DNA from: JADCRZ01 sp037718865
GTDB taxonomy: Bacteria > Bacteroidota > Bacteroidia > Chitinophagales > Chitinophagaceae
Direction: 5' to 3'
NCBI GenBank assembly: GCA_037718865.1
Contig: JBBJMP010000026.1
Span: forward strand, 14,367 to 78,366
DNA: 64,000 bases
Positions 1 to 9,948 of this stretch are shown one piece after another; position 1 is the stretch's first letter; the number at the start of each line of letters is the position of its first letter. Below the pieces are notes generated by a model. The model ran no database searches, had not been told where the DNA came from, and saw only the letters and a list, made by a program, of their open reading frames with translations. The position numbers were made by a program, and so were the translations under genes.

Positions 1-1332
1 AATAAACCTAATATTATTTTTATCCTGGCCGATGATTTGGGCTATGGCGATTTAGGCTGCTACGGCCAGCAAAAAATAAAAACCCCAAACCTGGATAAAA
101 TGGCTAAGGCCGGCATGCGGTTTACGCAGTTCTATGCCGGCTCTACGGTTTGCGCCCCTTCGCGCGCGAGCCTCATGACGGGTAAACATACGGGCCATAA
201 TCTTATCAGGGGCAACGGTGAGGTACCCTTACGCCAGACCGATACCATTCTACCCCAACTGTTAAAAAAGCAGGGGTACGTTACCGGTATGGTAGGTAAA
301 TGGGGATTAGGATTAAAAGGCACTTCCGGAGAGCCCGAACGGAAAGGCTGGGATTATTTTACGGGTTACCTGCATCACCGGGAAGGGCATTTCCAGCAGG
401 CTGATTCCGTCTGGAAATTGATGAACGGCGTCAGCCGGAAAATGCCTGTTTCCAAGACCGATTACGTAAACGAAATTTTTGCAAAGTCTGCACTTGATTT
501 CATTGATCAAAATAAAAAAAATCCTTTCTACCTCTACGTGGCTTTTACCTTGCCGCACGCGGAACTCAAAGTACAGGACCGCTATTTAAGACAATATCAG
601 CAGCCCGACGGACAAAGTGTATTTACCCCGGAGACGGCTCATCCTGCTGGCCAGCACTACGGACCCCAGCCTTTTCCCAAAGCCGCTTATGCCGCTATGG
701 TAACCAGTGTAGATGATTATGTGAGTTGGATACTGAGGAAACTGGCTGAATCCGGTTTAGAGGAAAACACGATCGTATTCTTTTCCAGCGACAACGGCAC
801 ACACGTGGAGGGCGGGCGTACCCTGAAGGATGCTACTGAATTCTTTAGAAGCTCAGGCGCTCTGCGTGGGGTAAAACGTGATTTGTACGAAGGAGGCATC
901 AGGGTTCCATTTCTTGCCTATTGGAAAAATACCATAAAACCCAACACCACCAGTACCTATGTGGGTGCTTTCTGGGATATAATGCCCACCCTAAGCGCTT
1001 TAGCGGGCGGCCAATCACCGGCCGGAACCGATGGTATCTCCTTTGTGCCCGCGCTTTTGAGCCAAAAAAATCAGCCGAAACACGAAAGCCTATACTGGGA
1101 GTTTTATGAACAGGGCTTTAAACAGGCCGTCAGAAAAAGCGAGTGGAAAGCGATCCGGTTTTATAAAAACGGCCAACCGGAACGTACGGAATTGTATGAT
1201 CTAAAAAAGGATTTGCGTGAAGAGCAAAACCTGGCGGCTTCTATGCCCGGACGGGTTAAGGCTTTGGAAGCGATTATGGATAAGGAACATATACAATCCG
1301 AACATCCGCTATTTCAACTGGTACAGCGATAA
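1..1332 (+). CDS. Type I (S1 family) sulfatase, 5' end outside window
   Basis: Formylglycine-dependent sulfatase that would hydrolyse sulfate esters on a glycan, probably in the periplasm. The frame is open from base 1, so the signal peptide and start lie upstream and 443 residues are visible. The N-terminal metal-binding stretch IIFILADDLGYGDLGCYG is followed by the C-A-P-S-R motif at about residues 51-55, whose Cys is converted to formylglycine. Further conserved pieces are MVGKWGLG, LPHAEL and the metal site SSDNGTH. The C-terminal part ends in the usual LYDLKKDLREEQNLA element. It lies 14 bp before the beta-helix protein gene and is probably cotranscribed with it. The family is clear; the sugar substrate cannot be read from sequence. 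Confidence 0.93.
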   Translation, partial: NKPNIIFILADDLGYGDLGCYGQQKIKTPNLDKMAKAGMRFTQFYAGSTVCAPSRASLMTGKHTGHNLIRGNGEVPLRQTDTILPQLLKKQGYVTGMVGKWGLGLKGTSGEPERKGWDYFTGYLHHREGHFQQADSVWKLMNGVSRKMPVSKTDYVNEIFAKSALDFIDQNKKNPFYLYVAFTLPHAELKVQDRYLRQYQQPDGQSVFTPETAHPAGQHYGPQPFPKAAYAAMVTSVDDYVSWILRKLAESGLEENTIVFFSSDNGTHVEGGRTLKDATEFFRSSGALRGVKRDLYEGGIRVPFLAYWKNTIKPNTTSTYVGAFWDIMPTLSALAGGQSPAGTDGISFVPALLSQKNQPKHESLYWEFYEQGFKQAVRKSEWKAIRFYKNGQPERTELYDLKKDLREEQNLAASMPGRVKALEAIMDKEHIQSEHPLFQLVQR

Positions 1333-1346
1333 GTTAATAATACGAC

Positions 1347-3419
1347 ATGATATCCGTAAAAATATTGCCTTTATTTTTTTCTTTCGTTTTTCACCAGTTG
1401 CCGGCCCAGGATCAGATACAATATTATGTATCGCCCCATGGTAAATCAACGGCCGACGGCACCAGTGCGGCTACGCCGTTCGCTTCCCTCGAAACCGCCC
1501 AACAAGCCATCAGGCGGTTAAAGCAAGCTGGTGAGCTAACAAAACCGGTTGTTGTAAATATGCTTGGGGGCACTTACAACCTGGAGAAACCGGTTGTTTT
1601 TACTGAAGAAGATGGCGGCGCTGAAGATACGCCCATTACCTATCAGGCCTATCAGGAGGGGGAAGTCATCATCAGCGGTGGAAAAACAATTACCGGCTGG
1701 AAGCCTTTCAAAAATGGCCTTTGGATGACAAGGCTTCCTAAAGTCAATAAAGGTCAATGGCAGTTTCGCCAGCTCTATGTAAACGGAACTTTGCGTCAAC
1801 GGGCCCGCACGCCCAACCAGGGCTTCTTGCGGGTTAAAGGTTTTCCGGACGGCGGTCCCGAAGTCCATTACCACACCGATTGCCAGCGCTTTGAATTTGC
1901 CGAAGGTGGCCTGAACCCCCAGTGGACAAACCTTACAGACGTTGAAGTCATCGTATATCACTTCTGGACCGATTCACATTTACCTATTCAATCCATTGAC
2001 GCCAAAAGCCGCATTGTAACGTTTCAGCACAAGGCCGGCAAAGTTTTTACCAATGATTTTACTAAAGAAGGCGCCCGTTATGTTGTGGAGAACTTGTGGG
2101 AGGCATTGGATGCCCCAGGCGAATGGTACCTGAACAAAAAGACGGGCATCCTTTATTACTATCCCATGCCTGGGGAAGATTTGATCAAGGTGGAAGTTGT
2201 TGCCCCGGTTGCTCCTGAATTGCTCCGCCTGGAAGGCAAACCTACCGAACGCAAACCGGTAACTTACCTTAATTTTAAAGGGCTCATTTTTCAGTATGCC
2301 CATTTTGAATTACCGGCCGGCAATTCTAACGATAAACAAGGCTCCGCCAGTGTTCCGGCCGCCATTACATTGAAAGGAGCACAGAACTGCATCTTCGAGC
2401 GTTGCCGGGTACGGAACCTGGGTACATTTGCATTTGATATTTTAGACGGCTCGCAGCACAACCAGATAAAGCATTGCGATTTGAGTTACCTGGGGGCCGG
2501 CGGCATAAGGCTGAACGGCGGTACCGAAAAGGACCATCCGCTGCTGCGCACAGCCTACAACCAGGTTATCGATAATATCTTGCATCATTACGGCGAAATC
2601 TTCCCCTCGGCGGTAGGCATGCTGCTGATGAATGCCGGCAACAACGAGATAGCTCACAATGAAATCCATCACGGCTGGTACACTGGCATTTCAGTAGGAT
2701 GGGTCTGGGGCTACCGACGCAGCACCAGTATCCATAATACGATTGCCTACAACCACATCCATGACATAGGCCAAACAGGTCTGCTTTCGGATATGGGTGG
2801 CATTTACACCCTGGGCGTATCACCAGGCACCGTTATCCGGAACAATATCATCCACGACATTAACGCCAATCACTACGGAGGCTGGGGAATGTATCACGAC
2901 GAAGGCAGCACCCATTTGCTGGTCGAAAATAATATTGTCTATAACACTAAATTCGCTCCTTTCAATATACATTTCAGCAAGGAAGTAACCGTGCGCAATA
3001 ATATTTTTGCCTTGGGAAAATTAGAGCAACTTAGCCGCGGCCGGGTAGAACCGCACAAGAGCGTCTTTTTCGAGAATAATATAATTTACTGGCGTGAGGG
3101 GGAACTGCTCAGCAAAAAATGGCAGGACCAGCCATACAAATTCCATTTATCGGCTTTACGAGAGCCGCAGGAAATCACCAGCACATTCGACATGGATTAC
3201 AATCTCTACTTTAATCCAACGGCTACCCTTGAACAGGTTAAGTTTAACGGGCAAAGCTGGAGTGAGTGGCAACAGCGCGGTAAGGATGTCCATTCGCTGT
3301 ACACTGACCCTATGTTCGTAGATGCGGGGGGTTTTGATTTCCGGCTACGTCCTGAATCACCCGCTTTCAAATTAGGTTTTCAACCCATAGATGTGAGTAA
3401 AGTGGGTGTACGGAAATGA
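1347..3419 (+). CDS. Secreted right-handed parallel beta-helix protein, GH141-like
   Basis: 690-residue exported protein with an N-terminal signal peptide (hydrophobic residues about 5-18, then PAQ). The mature start YYVSPHGKSTADGTS-ATPFASLETAQQAIR and GGTYNLEKPVVFTEEDGG are typical of the beta-helix enzymes grouped in GH141 (characterised members include alpha-L-fucosidase and xylanase). Residues about 330-600 show repeated N-x-I/V-x-x-N-x-I beta-helix rungs (NNIIHDI, NNIVYN, NNIFALG, NNIIYW). Its place between sulfatases and upstream of susC/susD suggests it cuts or trims a sulfated polysaccharide. Beta-helix fold: strong. GH141 membership: probable. Exact activity: unknown. A polysaccharide lyase-like function remains possible. 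Confidence 0.82.
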   Translation: MISVKILPLFFSFVFHQLPAQDQIQYYVSPHGKSTADGTSAATPFASLETAQQAIRRLKQAGELTKPVVVNMLGGTYNLEKPVVFTEEDGGAEDTPITYQAYQEGEVIISGGKTITGWKPFKNGLWMTRLPKVNKGQWQFRQLYVNGTLRQRARTPNQGFLRVKGFPDGGPEVHYHTDCQRFEFAEGGLNPQWTNLTDVEVIVYHFWTDSHLPIQSIDAKSRIVTFQHKAGKVFTNDFTKEGARYVVENLWEALDAPGEWYLNKKTGILYYYPMPGEDLIKVEVVAPVAPELLRLEGKPTERKPVTYLNFKGLIFQYAHFELPAGNSNDKQGSASVPAAITLKGAQNCIFERCRVRNLGTFAFDILDGSQHNQIKHCDLSYLGAGGIRLNGGTEKDHPLLRTAYNQVIDNILHHYGEIFPSAVGMLLMNAGNNEIAHNEIHHGWYTGISVGWVWGYRRSTSIHNTIAYNHIHDIGQTGLLSDMGGIYTLGVSPGTVIRNNIIHDINANHYGGWGMYHDEGSTHLLVENNIVYNTKFAPFNIHFSKEVTVRNNIFALGKLEQLSRGRVEPHKSVFFENNIIYWREGELLSKKWQDQPYKFHLSALREPQEITSTFDMDYNLYFNPTATLEQVKFNGQSWSEWQQRGKDVHSLYTDPMFVDAGGFDFRLRPESPAFKLGFQPIDVSKVGVRK

Positions 3420-3452
3420 AAAAAAACACTCAATGCCGACCTGGGTACCTGA

Positions 3453-3746
3453 TCTTTCAACAAATTTAAGGGTCTTGTTATTCATCTTCTCTTGTTGATA
3501 GTAAACAAGAGTAATGCCCAGCAACATCCCAATATTGTTTTCATACTGTCTGATGATCATAGCGTACCTCATCTAGGTTGTTACGGAAGCCCGGGCATTC
3601 AAACTCCTAATCTTGACAAGTTCGCCCGGCCAGGAATGAGGTTTGATAAGATGTATGTAACTGCACCTCAATGTGTACCTTCCAGGGCCTCTTTAAAGCC
3701 CTCCGGTCTGATAAAGGAAAGTCAATTAATTGAATGGAAAATTTAA
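3453..3746 (+). pseudogene. Sulfatase remnant, N-terminal stub ending after the active-site motif
   Basis: The frame is open from 3453 after a stop, with no ATG. It encodes a signal-peptide-like stretch (VIHLLLLIVNKSNAQ) and then sulfatase sequence NIVFILSDDHSVPHLGCYG, TPNLDKFARPGMRF and C-V-P-S-R-A-S-L. Immediately after this motif, around 3697, the similarity stops and about 16 unrelated residues lead to a stop that overlaps the start region of the next sulfatase. All of the catalytic core downstream is gone. Read as the leftover of a third sulfatase gene removed by deletion or recombination. Probably untranslated or non-functional. Confidence 0.8.
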
Positions 3747-3766
3747 ACAATAATAATTTTAATAGC

Positions 3767-5647
3767 ATGATGAAGCCTTCTTTACATGTATACCTGAGCG
3801 TTCTGCTGAGCTTATCTGCCATTGCCCAGGAAAGACCCAATATCCTTTGGCTGGTTACCGAAGACATGAGCCCTTACCTGAGCTGTTACGGCAATAAGAT
3901 GATCTCTACTCCAAATTTAGACCAACTGGCAAAACAAGGTATTCGGTTCACCCAGGCCCATTCCAATGGGGTGCAATGTTCGCCTGCAAGGTCCACCGTT
4001 ATTTCAAGCATATACGCAACCAGTCTGGGAACAGATATTCACCGGGAAAAAAGGCCTGTAAATGATTCTTTCTATTTTCCCATTTACATGCGCAGGGCAG
4101 GCTATTACTGCACCAATAACCCAAAAGAGGACTACAATTCTGTAAAAACGCCTGTGACTGTTTGGGACGAATCAGGCAGAAAGGCCCACTACTTTAACCG
4201 TACCAATAAGAATCAGCCTTTTTTTGCAGTGTATAATCAGAATATTACCCATATGACCAGGGTTGCTACCAGGAACACTGAAGGCAGGGAGCAAAGAACG
4301 GTGGCCATGAAGGATGTGGAAGTACCAGGTTATATCCCCGATCTTCCGGAAGTGCGGGATGATATCTCGTGGAATATGGGGGCGGTTCAATTGATGGACC
4401 AATGGGTGGGGAAAATGATAGCAGAACTGAAAGCAAAGGGAGAATTTGATAATACCATTATATTTTTTTATTCCGACCATGGGGGCACAGTTCCCAGGGG
4501 AAAAGCCTACGTGTATGAAACAGGCGGCCTTGTGCCGCTCATCGTCTATTTTCCTCCAAAGTGGCAGCACCTGGCAGGTATGGCACAACCATCTGTCACT
4601 GACAGACTGGTATCGTTTGTTGATTTTGCCCCCACTATTTTAAGCCTCGCCGGCGAGAAAATCCCTTCTTTCATGACGGGCAAGCCTTTCTTTACCGACA
4701 TTGGGCAAAGGAAAGAAAACATCCGTGGTTATGTCATCTCCTTTACGGCCAATCAAGGCCCTAGTTTTATGCCTTCCCGCTCGATCAATGACGGTAAGTT
4801 TCACCTGATCTGGAATTTCCAGAGCGCTTACCCCAACGGCGCCCGTCAAAGCTACCAGTGGCAGATGCCCGCGCAAATGGCCTGGGATAAAGCAAATATG
4901 CAAGGGAAGCTTACCACGGACCTGCATAAAAAGTTCTGGTTGCCATCACCTGCTTTTGAGTTATATGATATCAAAAATGACAGCTTAGAAATTAATGACT
5001 TATCAAATATTGCTGCATACGCGCAAGAGTTAAAGCGGTTGAAGCAGTTGTTAATAAACGAATTGAATGAACAAAAAGACATTGGTTTTATTCCTCCCGA
5101 ATACAGGAAGGATCTTCAAAAGAATGGAGATTTATATAGTGTGATCCGCAAAAATGGTAACCAAGTAGACAGAATAATTAATGCGGCTACCCTTGCCTCT
5201 GAAAAGAACGCTGAAAATCTTAAAAAATTAACTGCATATCTTTCTGATAGAGATCCGGTTATCCGGTATTGGGGAGCCAGTGGCCTATGCGGGTTGGCCA
5301 AGGCGGGCCTTATCTCAGCCTTGCCTGAAGAAGCCAGGGTTTCTTTTTTTGATGATAATGTGATAAAAGAAGTGAAATGCCTGCTTGCAGAAGCCATGAT
5401 CTACAAGGGCGATTCAAAAACCGGCCTGGATTATTTAGTAGCTGAAGCAGGGAATAATTTTTCCCCAGCCGTAGCCTGTCTTCAAAATATCGGAAAGCTT
5501 GCCAGGCCAGTTGTAAACAGCATTAAAAAATTTGTAGTCGACAAGGATATAAAAAATAAATTTTATTTAACCTCCGTATTGATCAATTGCGGCGAACTGC
5601 CTTATACTGATCTTTACAAATATGAACCCAAAGGAGCAGGTGAATAA
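3767..5647 (+). CDS. Sulfatase with C-terminal HEAT-like region
   Basis: About 626 residues counted from the ATG pair at 3767/3770, chosen because MKPSLHVYLSVLLSLSAIAQ is a good signal peptide; an ATG 33 bp further upstream is less likely. The sulfatase core runs from ERPNILWLVTEDMSPYLSCYG. The formylglycine motif is C-S-P-A-R near residue 71, the CxPAR variant, and the second metal site is FFYSDHGG. The family resembles heparan N-sulfatase-like enzymes of Bacteroidota. The last roughly 130 residues (YLSDRDPVIRYWGASGLCGL and onward) look like HEAT-type helical repeats, an accessory region often seen in this subgroup. It follows the sulfatase stub and precedes the sigma factor gene. Confidence 0.9.
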   Translation: MMKPSLHVYLSVLLSLSAIAQERPNILWLVTEDMSPYLSCYGNKMISTPNLDQLAKQGIRFTQAHSNGVQCSPARSTVISSIYATSLGTDIHREKRPVNDSFYFPIYMRRAGYYCTNNPKEDYNSVKTPVTVWDESGRKAHYFNRTNKNQPFFAVYNQNITHMTRVATRNTEGREQRTVAMKDVEVPGYIPDLPEVRDDISWNMGAVQLMDQWVGKMIAELKAKGEFDNTIIFFYSDHGGTVPRGKAYVYETGGLVPLIVYFPPKWQHLAGMAQPSVTDRLVSFVDFAPTILSLAGEKIPSFMTGKPFFTDIGQRKENIRGYVISFTANQGPSFMPSRSINDGKFHLIWNFQSAYPNGARQSYQWQMPAQMAWDKANMQGKLTTDLHKKFWLPSPAFELYDIKNDSLEINDLSNIAAYAQELKRLKQLLINELNEQKDIGFIPPEYRKDLQKNGDLYSVIRKNGNQVDRIINAATLASEKNAENLKKLTAYLSDRDPVIRYWGASGLCGLAKAGLISALPEEARVSFFDDNVIKEVKCLLAEAMIYKGDSKTGLDYLVAEAGNNFSPAVACLQNIGKLARPVVNSIKKFVVDKDIKNKFYLTSVLINCGELPYTDLYKYEPKGAGE

Positions 5648-5794
5648 AAGTTAGGAACAACTCTTTTGCTAACCGGCTTCAATCCTAAGCAAAGTAGTAT
5701 GTGAGTTCAAAAATAGTTGTTGTTGGTAGCTATACTTATTAAAGCTGGAAAATTTACATTATTAGGAGAAACACTGGTCGGCGAAACATTTTTC

Positions 5795-6499
5795 ATGTAT
5801 GAAGGCGAAGAAAGGTACCTTTATTTCCATTCTTCAAATATTCCAAACGCCAACTGCTTGACCAATCATTCTACAAATGAGGTTAAAATACTGCTTTGCA
5901 AAGTAGCGGAGGGTGATGAAAACGCGTGTGGACAGCTTTTTGAAATCTATTACAATCAACTGGGTGCCTTTATTCAACGCATTACTGAATGTGAACAGCT
6001 AACAAAGGAGATCGTTCAGGATGTATTTCTAAAAGTATGGACCAGGCGCAGTTCGCTTTCCGATATTAACTGCTTTCATGCCTACCTTATTGTTATGGCC
6101 AGGGATCATGCCTTTAATTGTTTAAAACAAATTGCCAGGGAAGATACACAAAAAAAAGAATGGGTCAATACAACGCTAAGCCAGGCTGCTGCTGATACCG
6201 AAGAAGCAGATAGCACCAACGCAGGCGGCCATATTGAGGCTGCAGTGGAATTACTTACCCCACGTCAAAAGGAAATTTTTACATTAAGCAGGATAAATGG
6301 CATGAAGCAACCCGAAATAGCCCGCAAGTTGCACATATCACTTGAAACAGTCAAAAAGCATTCGTTGCTCGCGATGCGTTTTTTGAAAAATCATCTCCGT
6401 ATTCATACTGACCTTATTATTCTTTTCTTGCAAGCCTTTTCTAAAAAAATAATTAAATTTTACTACCACCTTTCTGAAACTCCGTTGTCTTACCTGTAA
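5795..6499 (+). CDS. ECF RNA polymerase sigma factor, SusC/D-associated
   Basis: About 234 residues from the ATG at 5795; longer starts use only TTG. Region 2 is seen as ACGQLFEIYYNQLGAFIQRIT with TKEIVQDVFLKVWTRR. Region 4 is LLTPRQKEIFTLSRINGMKQPEIARKLHISLETVKKH, a helix-turn-helix for -35-type recognition. In Bacteroidota such sigma factors are cotranscribed with a FecR-type anti-sigma factor and switch on the adjacent susC/susD in response to glycan uptake. Here the next gene, only 43 bp downstream, is a shortened anti-sigma factor, so the sigma factor may be only partly controlled. Family assignment is strong; the regulon is inferred. Confidence 0.92.
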   Translation: MYEGEERYLYFHSSNIPNANCLTNHSTNEVKILLCKVAEGDENACGQLFEIYYNQLGAFIQRITECEQLTKEIVQDVFLKVWTRRSSLSDINCFHAYLIVMARDHAFNCLKQIAREDTQKKEWVNTTLSQAAADTEEADSTNAGGHIEAAVELLTPRQKEIFTLSRINGMKQPEIARKLHISLETVKKHSLLAMRFLKNHLRIHTDLIILFLQAFSKKIIKFYYHLSETPLSYL

Positions 6500-6542
6500 T
6501 AAAATGCTGTATGGCTTTAAACAAGTACAACTACCTGATGCG

Positions 6543-6758
6543 ATGAATAAACCAAGATTAAACTATTTATTTCACGCATACTTTAGTAAAAGCGCTACAC
6601 GTGAGGAACGTGATGAACTGATGGAATTACTGAAAGACCCTGAAAATGATGAGCAGGTAAAAAATTTACTTACGAAAACATTACATGACTTTAACGGCCA
6701 GGAAAAGCTTTTTAATGTGAGCCAGGGCAAGATGATGGTTGAGAAGATAGTCGAATGA
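6543..6758 (+). CDS. FecR-type anti-sigma factor, reduced to its cytoplasmic domain
   Basis: 71 residues from the ATG at 6543 (an upstream in-frame ATG at 6504 adds 13 residues). The sequence LNYLFHAYFSKSATREER, DELMELLKDPENDEQVKNLL and the final MVEKIVE match the N-terminal sigma-binding helices of FecR-like anti-sigma factors of this phylum. Those proteins normally run to roughly 300-400 residues with a transmembrane helix and a periplasmic FecR domain. Here a TGA follows directly and only 57 bp separate it from susC, so the membrane and sensing parts are absent, not frameshifted nearby. It could still bind the sigma factor, or may be a dead remnant. Confidence 0.72.
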   Translation: MNKPRLNYLFHAYFSKSATREERDELMELLKDPENDEQVKNLLTKTLHDFNGQEKLFNVSQGKMMVEKIVE

Positions 6759-6815
6759 CTAAGGCTCAATCAACTCATATAATAATTGGGCTTCTTTACT
6801 TTTAAATCTCATATA

Positions 6816-9800
6816 ATGAAGAAAAATTTATGCTACCATGTTACAAGTTGTTTTTTGATAATGCTGTTTTTAACTGGGTTCTCGCTAAAAGCCAAAGCGC
6901 AAATTACTGTTACCGGTTCCGTTACAGCTGCTGGAACCAATGAAGTTTTAATTGGTGCAACAGTAGCCATAAAGGGAACCACTTTAGCTACCACTACTGA
7001 TGCAAAAGGGCAATACACTATTAGGAATGTCACTCCGCGGTCAACCTTGCTTTTTAGTTATTCAGGGTTCGGCAACCGGGAGGTATCCTCAAATGGACAA
7101 TCGGTTGTCAATGTAGTCCTGGCAGCAAATGATAGTGCACTTCAAGGGGTGGTGGTTGTTGGGTATGGTACCCAAAAGAAAAGGAATGTGACAGGAGCCG
7201 TGGGTTCGGTTAAGTTTGACCAGGATATATCCAGCCGGCCAATGGTGGAATTTGGCCAGGCATTATCCGGCAAGGTAGCAGGAGTACAGGTACTTACTGC
7301 CAGCGGGCGGCCCGGTTCTTCTTCAACCGTGCAGATCCGGGGATTAGCTTCTATTTCTGCAAACAGTTCACCGCTGATTGTTGTTGATGGCAACCCTCTC
7401 CCCAGCTATGATTTAAACCTTATCAATAGTGCCGACATTGAATCCATTGATATTTTGAAGGATGCTTCTTCGGCCGCTATTTATGGGTCGAGAGGAGGAA
7501 ACGGGGTAATTCTTATCACTACTAAAAGTGGCAAATCAGGGAAAGGCAGGCTGGATTTTAGCTATGCTACCACTTTTCAGCAAGCAATAGACCGGGTTGA
7601 GATGATGAATTCGCGCGAGTATGCGCTGGCCTCTATTGATGCTGCCCAAAACGCATGGATTGATAGAGGAGGCGATCCGAGTGCACCGAATACCCTGGCT
7701 GCGAGAGGTGCTTACAAATATACCTGGCCAGTGGCATTTAATAATCCAGACACCCTTGTTTATACCGATTTTCAGGATCTTATTTTTCGTACGGCCCCCA
7801 TGCATAAATTTGATTTAAGTGTTTCAGGTGGAAATGAAAAATCAAATTATCTTATCTCCGGAGGGTATATTACACAACAAGGAATCGTCATTAATTCAGA
7901 TTACAGCAAATATGCCTTAAGCATAAAAGCGTCTTCCAAAATATTGGATTGGGTAGAGATTGGCGGAAAGTTAGGCGCTGTGTACGATAAGTCGAACACT
8001 CCTATTGACCGTATAACAGAGTGGGCTGTACAATATCCAACTATTTATCCTGTTTATGGAACCAATGGCTATCTGGGCGATGCCACGAATACTCCTGGTT
8101 TGCAGAATTACGACAACATTCTTTTCAGGGCAAGAAATGGCCACCCTTTATATGTAATCAATGACAGAAGACCAAGTCAGAACTTTAATAGTTTAGGAAA
8201 CATATATGCGCAATTTGAATTTATTCCCGGTTTACGACTTAAGTCGTCACTTAACTATTTCTATAACCGCCAAGACAATTCAACATACGCCGCAGTACAG
8301 CATAACATGGGGCCCAGTTATAATACTGAAGGCGTGCTTACTGGTACCCAGGCAAGAACTATTAACTATAACCTGCAAAACCTGCTAACATATGATAAGG
8401 AAATAGGTGATCATAACCTGTCTGCATTACTAGGTTATGAATATCTTAAAAATGATTTTTACAGTGCAAGCCAGGGACGGAACAGGTTTGATAATGACCA
8501 GATTCAATACCTGAGTGCCGGGCAGGTTATCTCTGTAGCTTCAGATAATGCCACAGAAACTGTGTTGATTTCAAGTTTTGCACGGGCGTCTTATAATTTT
8601 AAGAATAAATATATTGCTTCTGTTTCATTTCGGCGGGATGGGTCTTCAAGGTTTGGCCCAAATAAAAAGTGGGGGTATTTTCCGTCTGCTTCAGTAGGAT
8701 GGATCGTATCGGATGAGGTATTCATGACCAATCTTTCTCAGGTTAACAATTTAAAATTAAGGGCCAGCTATGGCTTTACCGGGAATGATAGAATCGGCGA
8801 TTACCGTTGGATTGGTTCCATGCAACAAGGACGAGTGGCCTTTGGGACTACTCCGGGTATTTCTTATTACCCTTCCAGCATTTCAAATCCTGACCTGGGA
8901 TGGGAGCGCACGAAACAGTTTAATTTTGGATTAGATCTTGGTTTGCTGAATAACCGCATAAGTTTGGAAGCAGATTACTATATCTCGAAATCAGACGGCT
9001 TATTGCTTGAAGTTCCTATTCCTCAGGTATCCGGGTTCGGTAGCGTTTTTCAAAATATAGGAGAGCTGGAAAATAAAGGTATAGAGTTAGCCTTAACAAC
9101 CCAAAATATGAAGGGGGCTTTTGAATGGTCTACACAAATAAATTTCTCCCGTAACAGGAATCAAATATTATCCCTGGGCCCCAATGATGCTCCTATGAAC
9201 CTAAATGCGAGTAATGCTTTACCCGTGCGGAATGAAGTTGGGCAGCCAATCTTTAACTTCTATGGATATAGATATATTGGCGTTTATAAAAATCAAAAAG
9301 ACATTGACTCAGACCCTTCTCATTTGCCAGGTACAAAACCGGGGGATGGCAGATATGAAGATCTTAATAAAGATGGAAAGCTGGAATCAAATGACCGGAC
9401 TATCATCGGAAACCCGGCGCCTGACTTTACTTATGGTATAACCAATAATTTCAAATACAAAAATATTGACCTTAGTTTCCTTTTCCAGGGGGTTCAGGGT
9501 AGTGAAGTATTCGACAATAATCTGCGTCGTTCTTTATTTTATCATGAAGGCAGAAACTACGCGAAATCTGTCGTTAACAGATGGCGATCAGAAGCACAAC
9601 CTGGCGATGGCTACCATCATAAATTGACGGTTGATCTGCATGGCCTGGAGCAAACCCCCTCAAGTTACTGGATTGTAGATGGTTCCTATGTCAGGCTTAA
9701 AAGCCTTACACTTGGGTATAATATGCCTGCTAGTCTAATCAGTAAAATAAGTTTAGGTTCAGTGAGGGTTTATTTAAATGGACAAAATTTGTTTACTGCC

Positions 9801-9932
9801 AAGAATGCTAATCTTTTTGATCCGGAAAATTTTAGCGGAGGCGCCGACCAGGCATTACAAAGGGGTGCAAGCCATTCTCCTTATCCTACAACTAAAACAT
9901 ATTCCTTAGGTATTAACATTTCACTCAAATAA
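6816..9932 (+). CDS. SusC/RagA-family TonB-dependent outer-membrane transporter
   Basis: 1038 residues from the ATG at 6816, preceded in frame by unlikely sequence. After the signal peptide (LIMLFLTGFSLKAKAQ) there is a carboxypeptidase-regulatory-like domain (TVTGSVTAAGTNEVLIGATV, then AKGQYTIRNV). The SusC signature VVVVGYGTQKKRNVTGAV follows, then the plug (GVQVLTASGRPGSSSTVQIRG, SSAAIYGSRGGNGVILITTK) and a long beta-barrel ending in TYSLGINISLK. No STN signalling domain is present before the plug, which matters because the partner anti-sigma factor lacks its periplasmic half. It forms the import channel with the SusD lipoprotein encoded next. Expected substrate: an oligosaccharide released by the neighbouring enzymes. 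Confidence 0.96.
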   Translation: MKKNLCYHVTSCFLIMLFLTGFSLKAKAQITVTGSVTAAGTNEVLIGATVAIKGTTLATTTDAKGQYTIRNVTPRSTLLFSYSGFGNREVSSNGQSVVNVVLAANDSALQGVVVVGYGTQKKRNVTGAVGSVKFDQDISSRPMVEFGQALSGKVAGVQVLTASGRPGSSSTVQIRGLASISANSSPLIVVDGNPLPSYDLNLINSADIESIDILKDASSAAIYGSRGGNGVILITTKSGKSGKGRLDFSYATTFQQAIDRVEMMNSREYALASIDAAQNAWIDRGGDPSAPNTLAARGAYKYTWPVAFNNPDTLVYTDFQDLIFRTAPMHKFDLSVSGGNEKSNYLISGGYITQQGIVINSDYSKYALSIKASSKILDWVEIGGKLGAVYDKSNTPIDRITEWAVQYPTIYPVYGTNGYLGDATNTPGLQNYDNILFRARNGHPLYVINDRRPSQNFNSLGNIYAQFEFIPGLRLKSSLNYFYNRQDNSTYAAVQHNMGPSYNTEGVLTGTQARTINYNLQNLLTYDKEIGDHNLSALLGYEYLKNDFYSASQGRNRFDNDQIQYLSAGQVISVASDNATETVLISSFARASYNFKNKYIASVSFRRDGSSRFGPNKKWGYFPSASVGWIVSDEVFMTNLSQVNNLKLRASYGFTGNDRIGDYRWIGSMQQGRVAFGTTPGISYYPSSISNPDLGWERTKQFNFGLDLGLLNNRISLEADYYISKSDGLLLEVPIPQVSGFGSVFQNIGELENKGIELALTTQNMKGAFEWSTQINFSRNRNQILSLGPNDAPMNLNASNALPVRNEVGQPIFNFYGYRYIGVYKNQKDIDSDPSHLPGTKPGDGRYEDLNKDGKLESNDRTIIGNPAPDFTYGITNNFKYKNIDLSFLFQGVQGSEVFDNNLRRSLFYHEGRNYAKSVVNRWRSEAQPGDGYHHKLTVDLHGLEQTPSSYWIVDGSYVRLKSLTLGYNMPASLISKISLGSVRVYLNGQNLFTAKNANLFDPENFSGGADQALQRGASHSPYPTTKTYSLGINISLK

Positions 9933-9948
9933 ATAAGAAATTGCCCGT

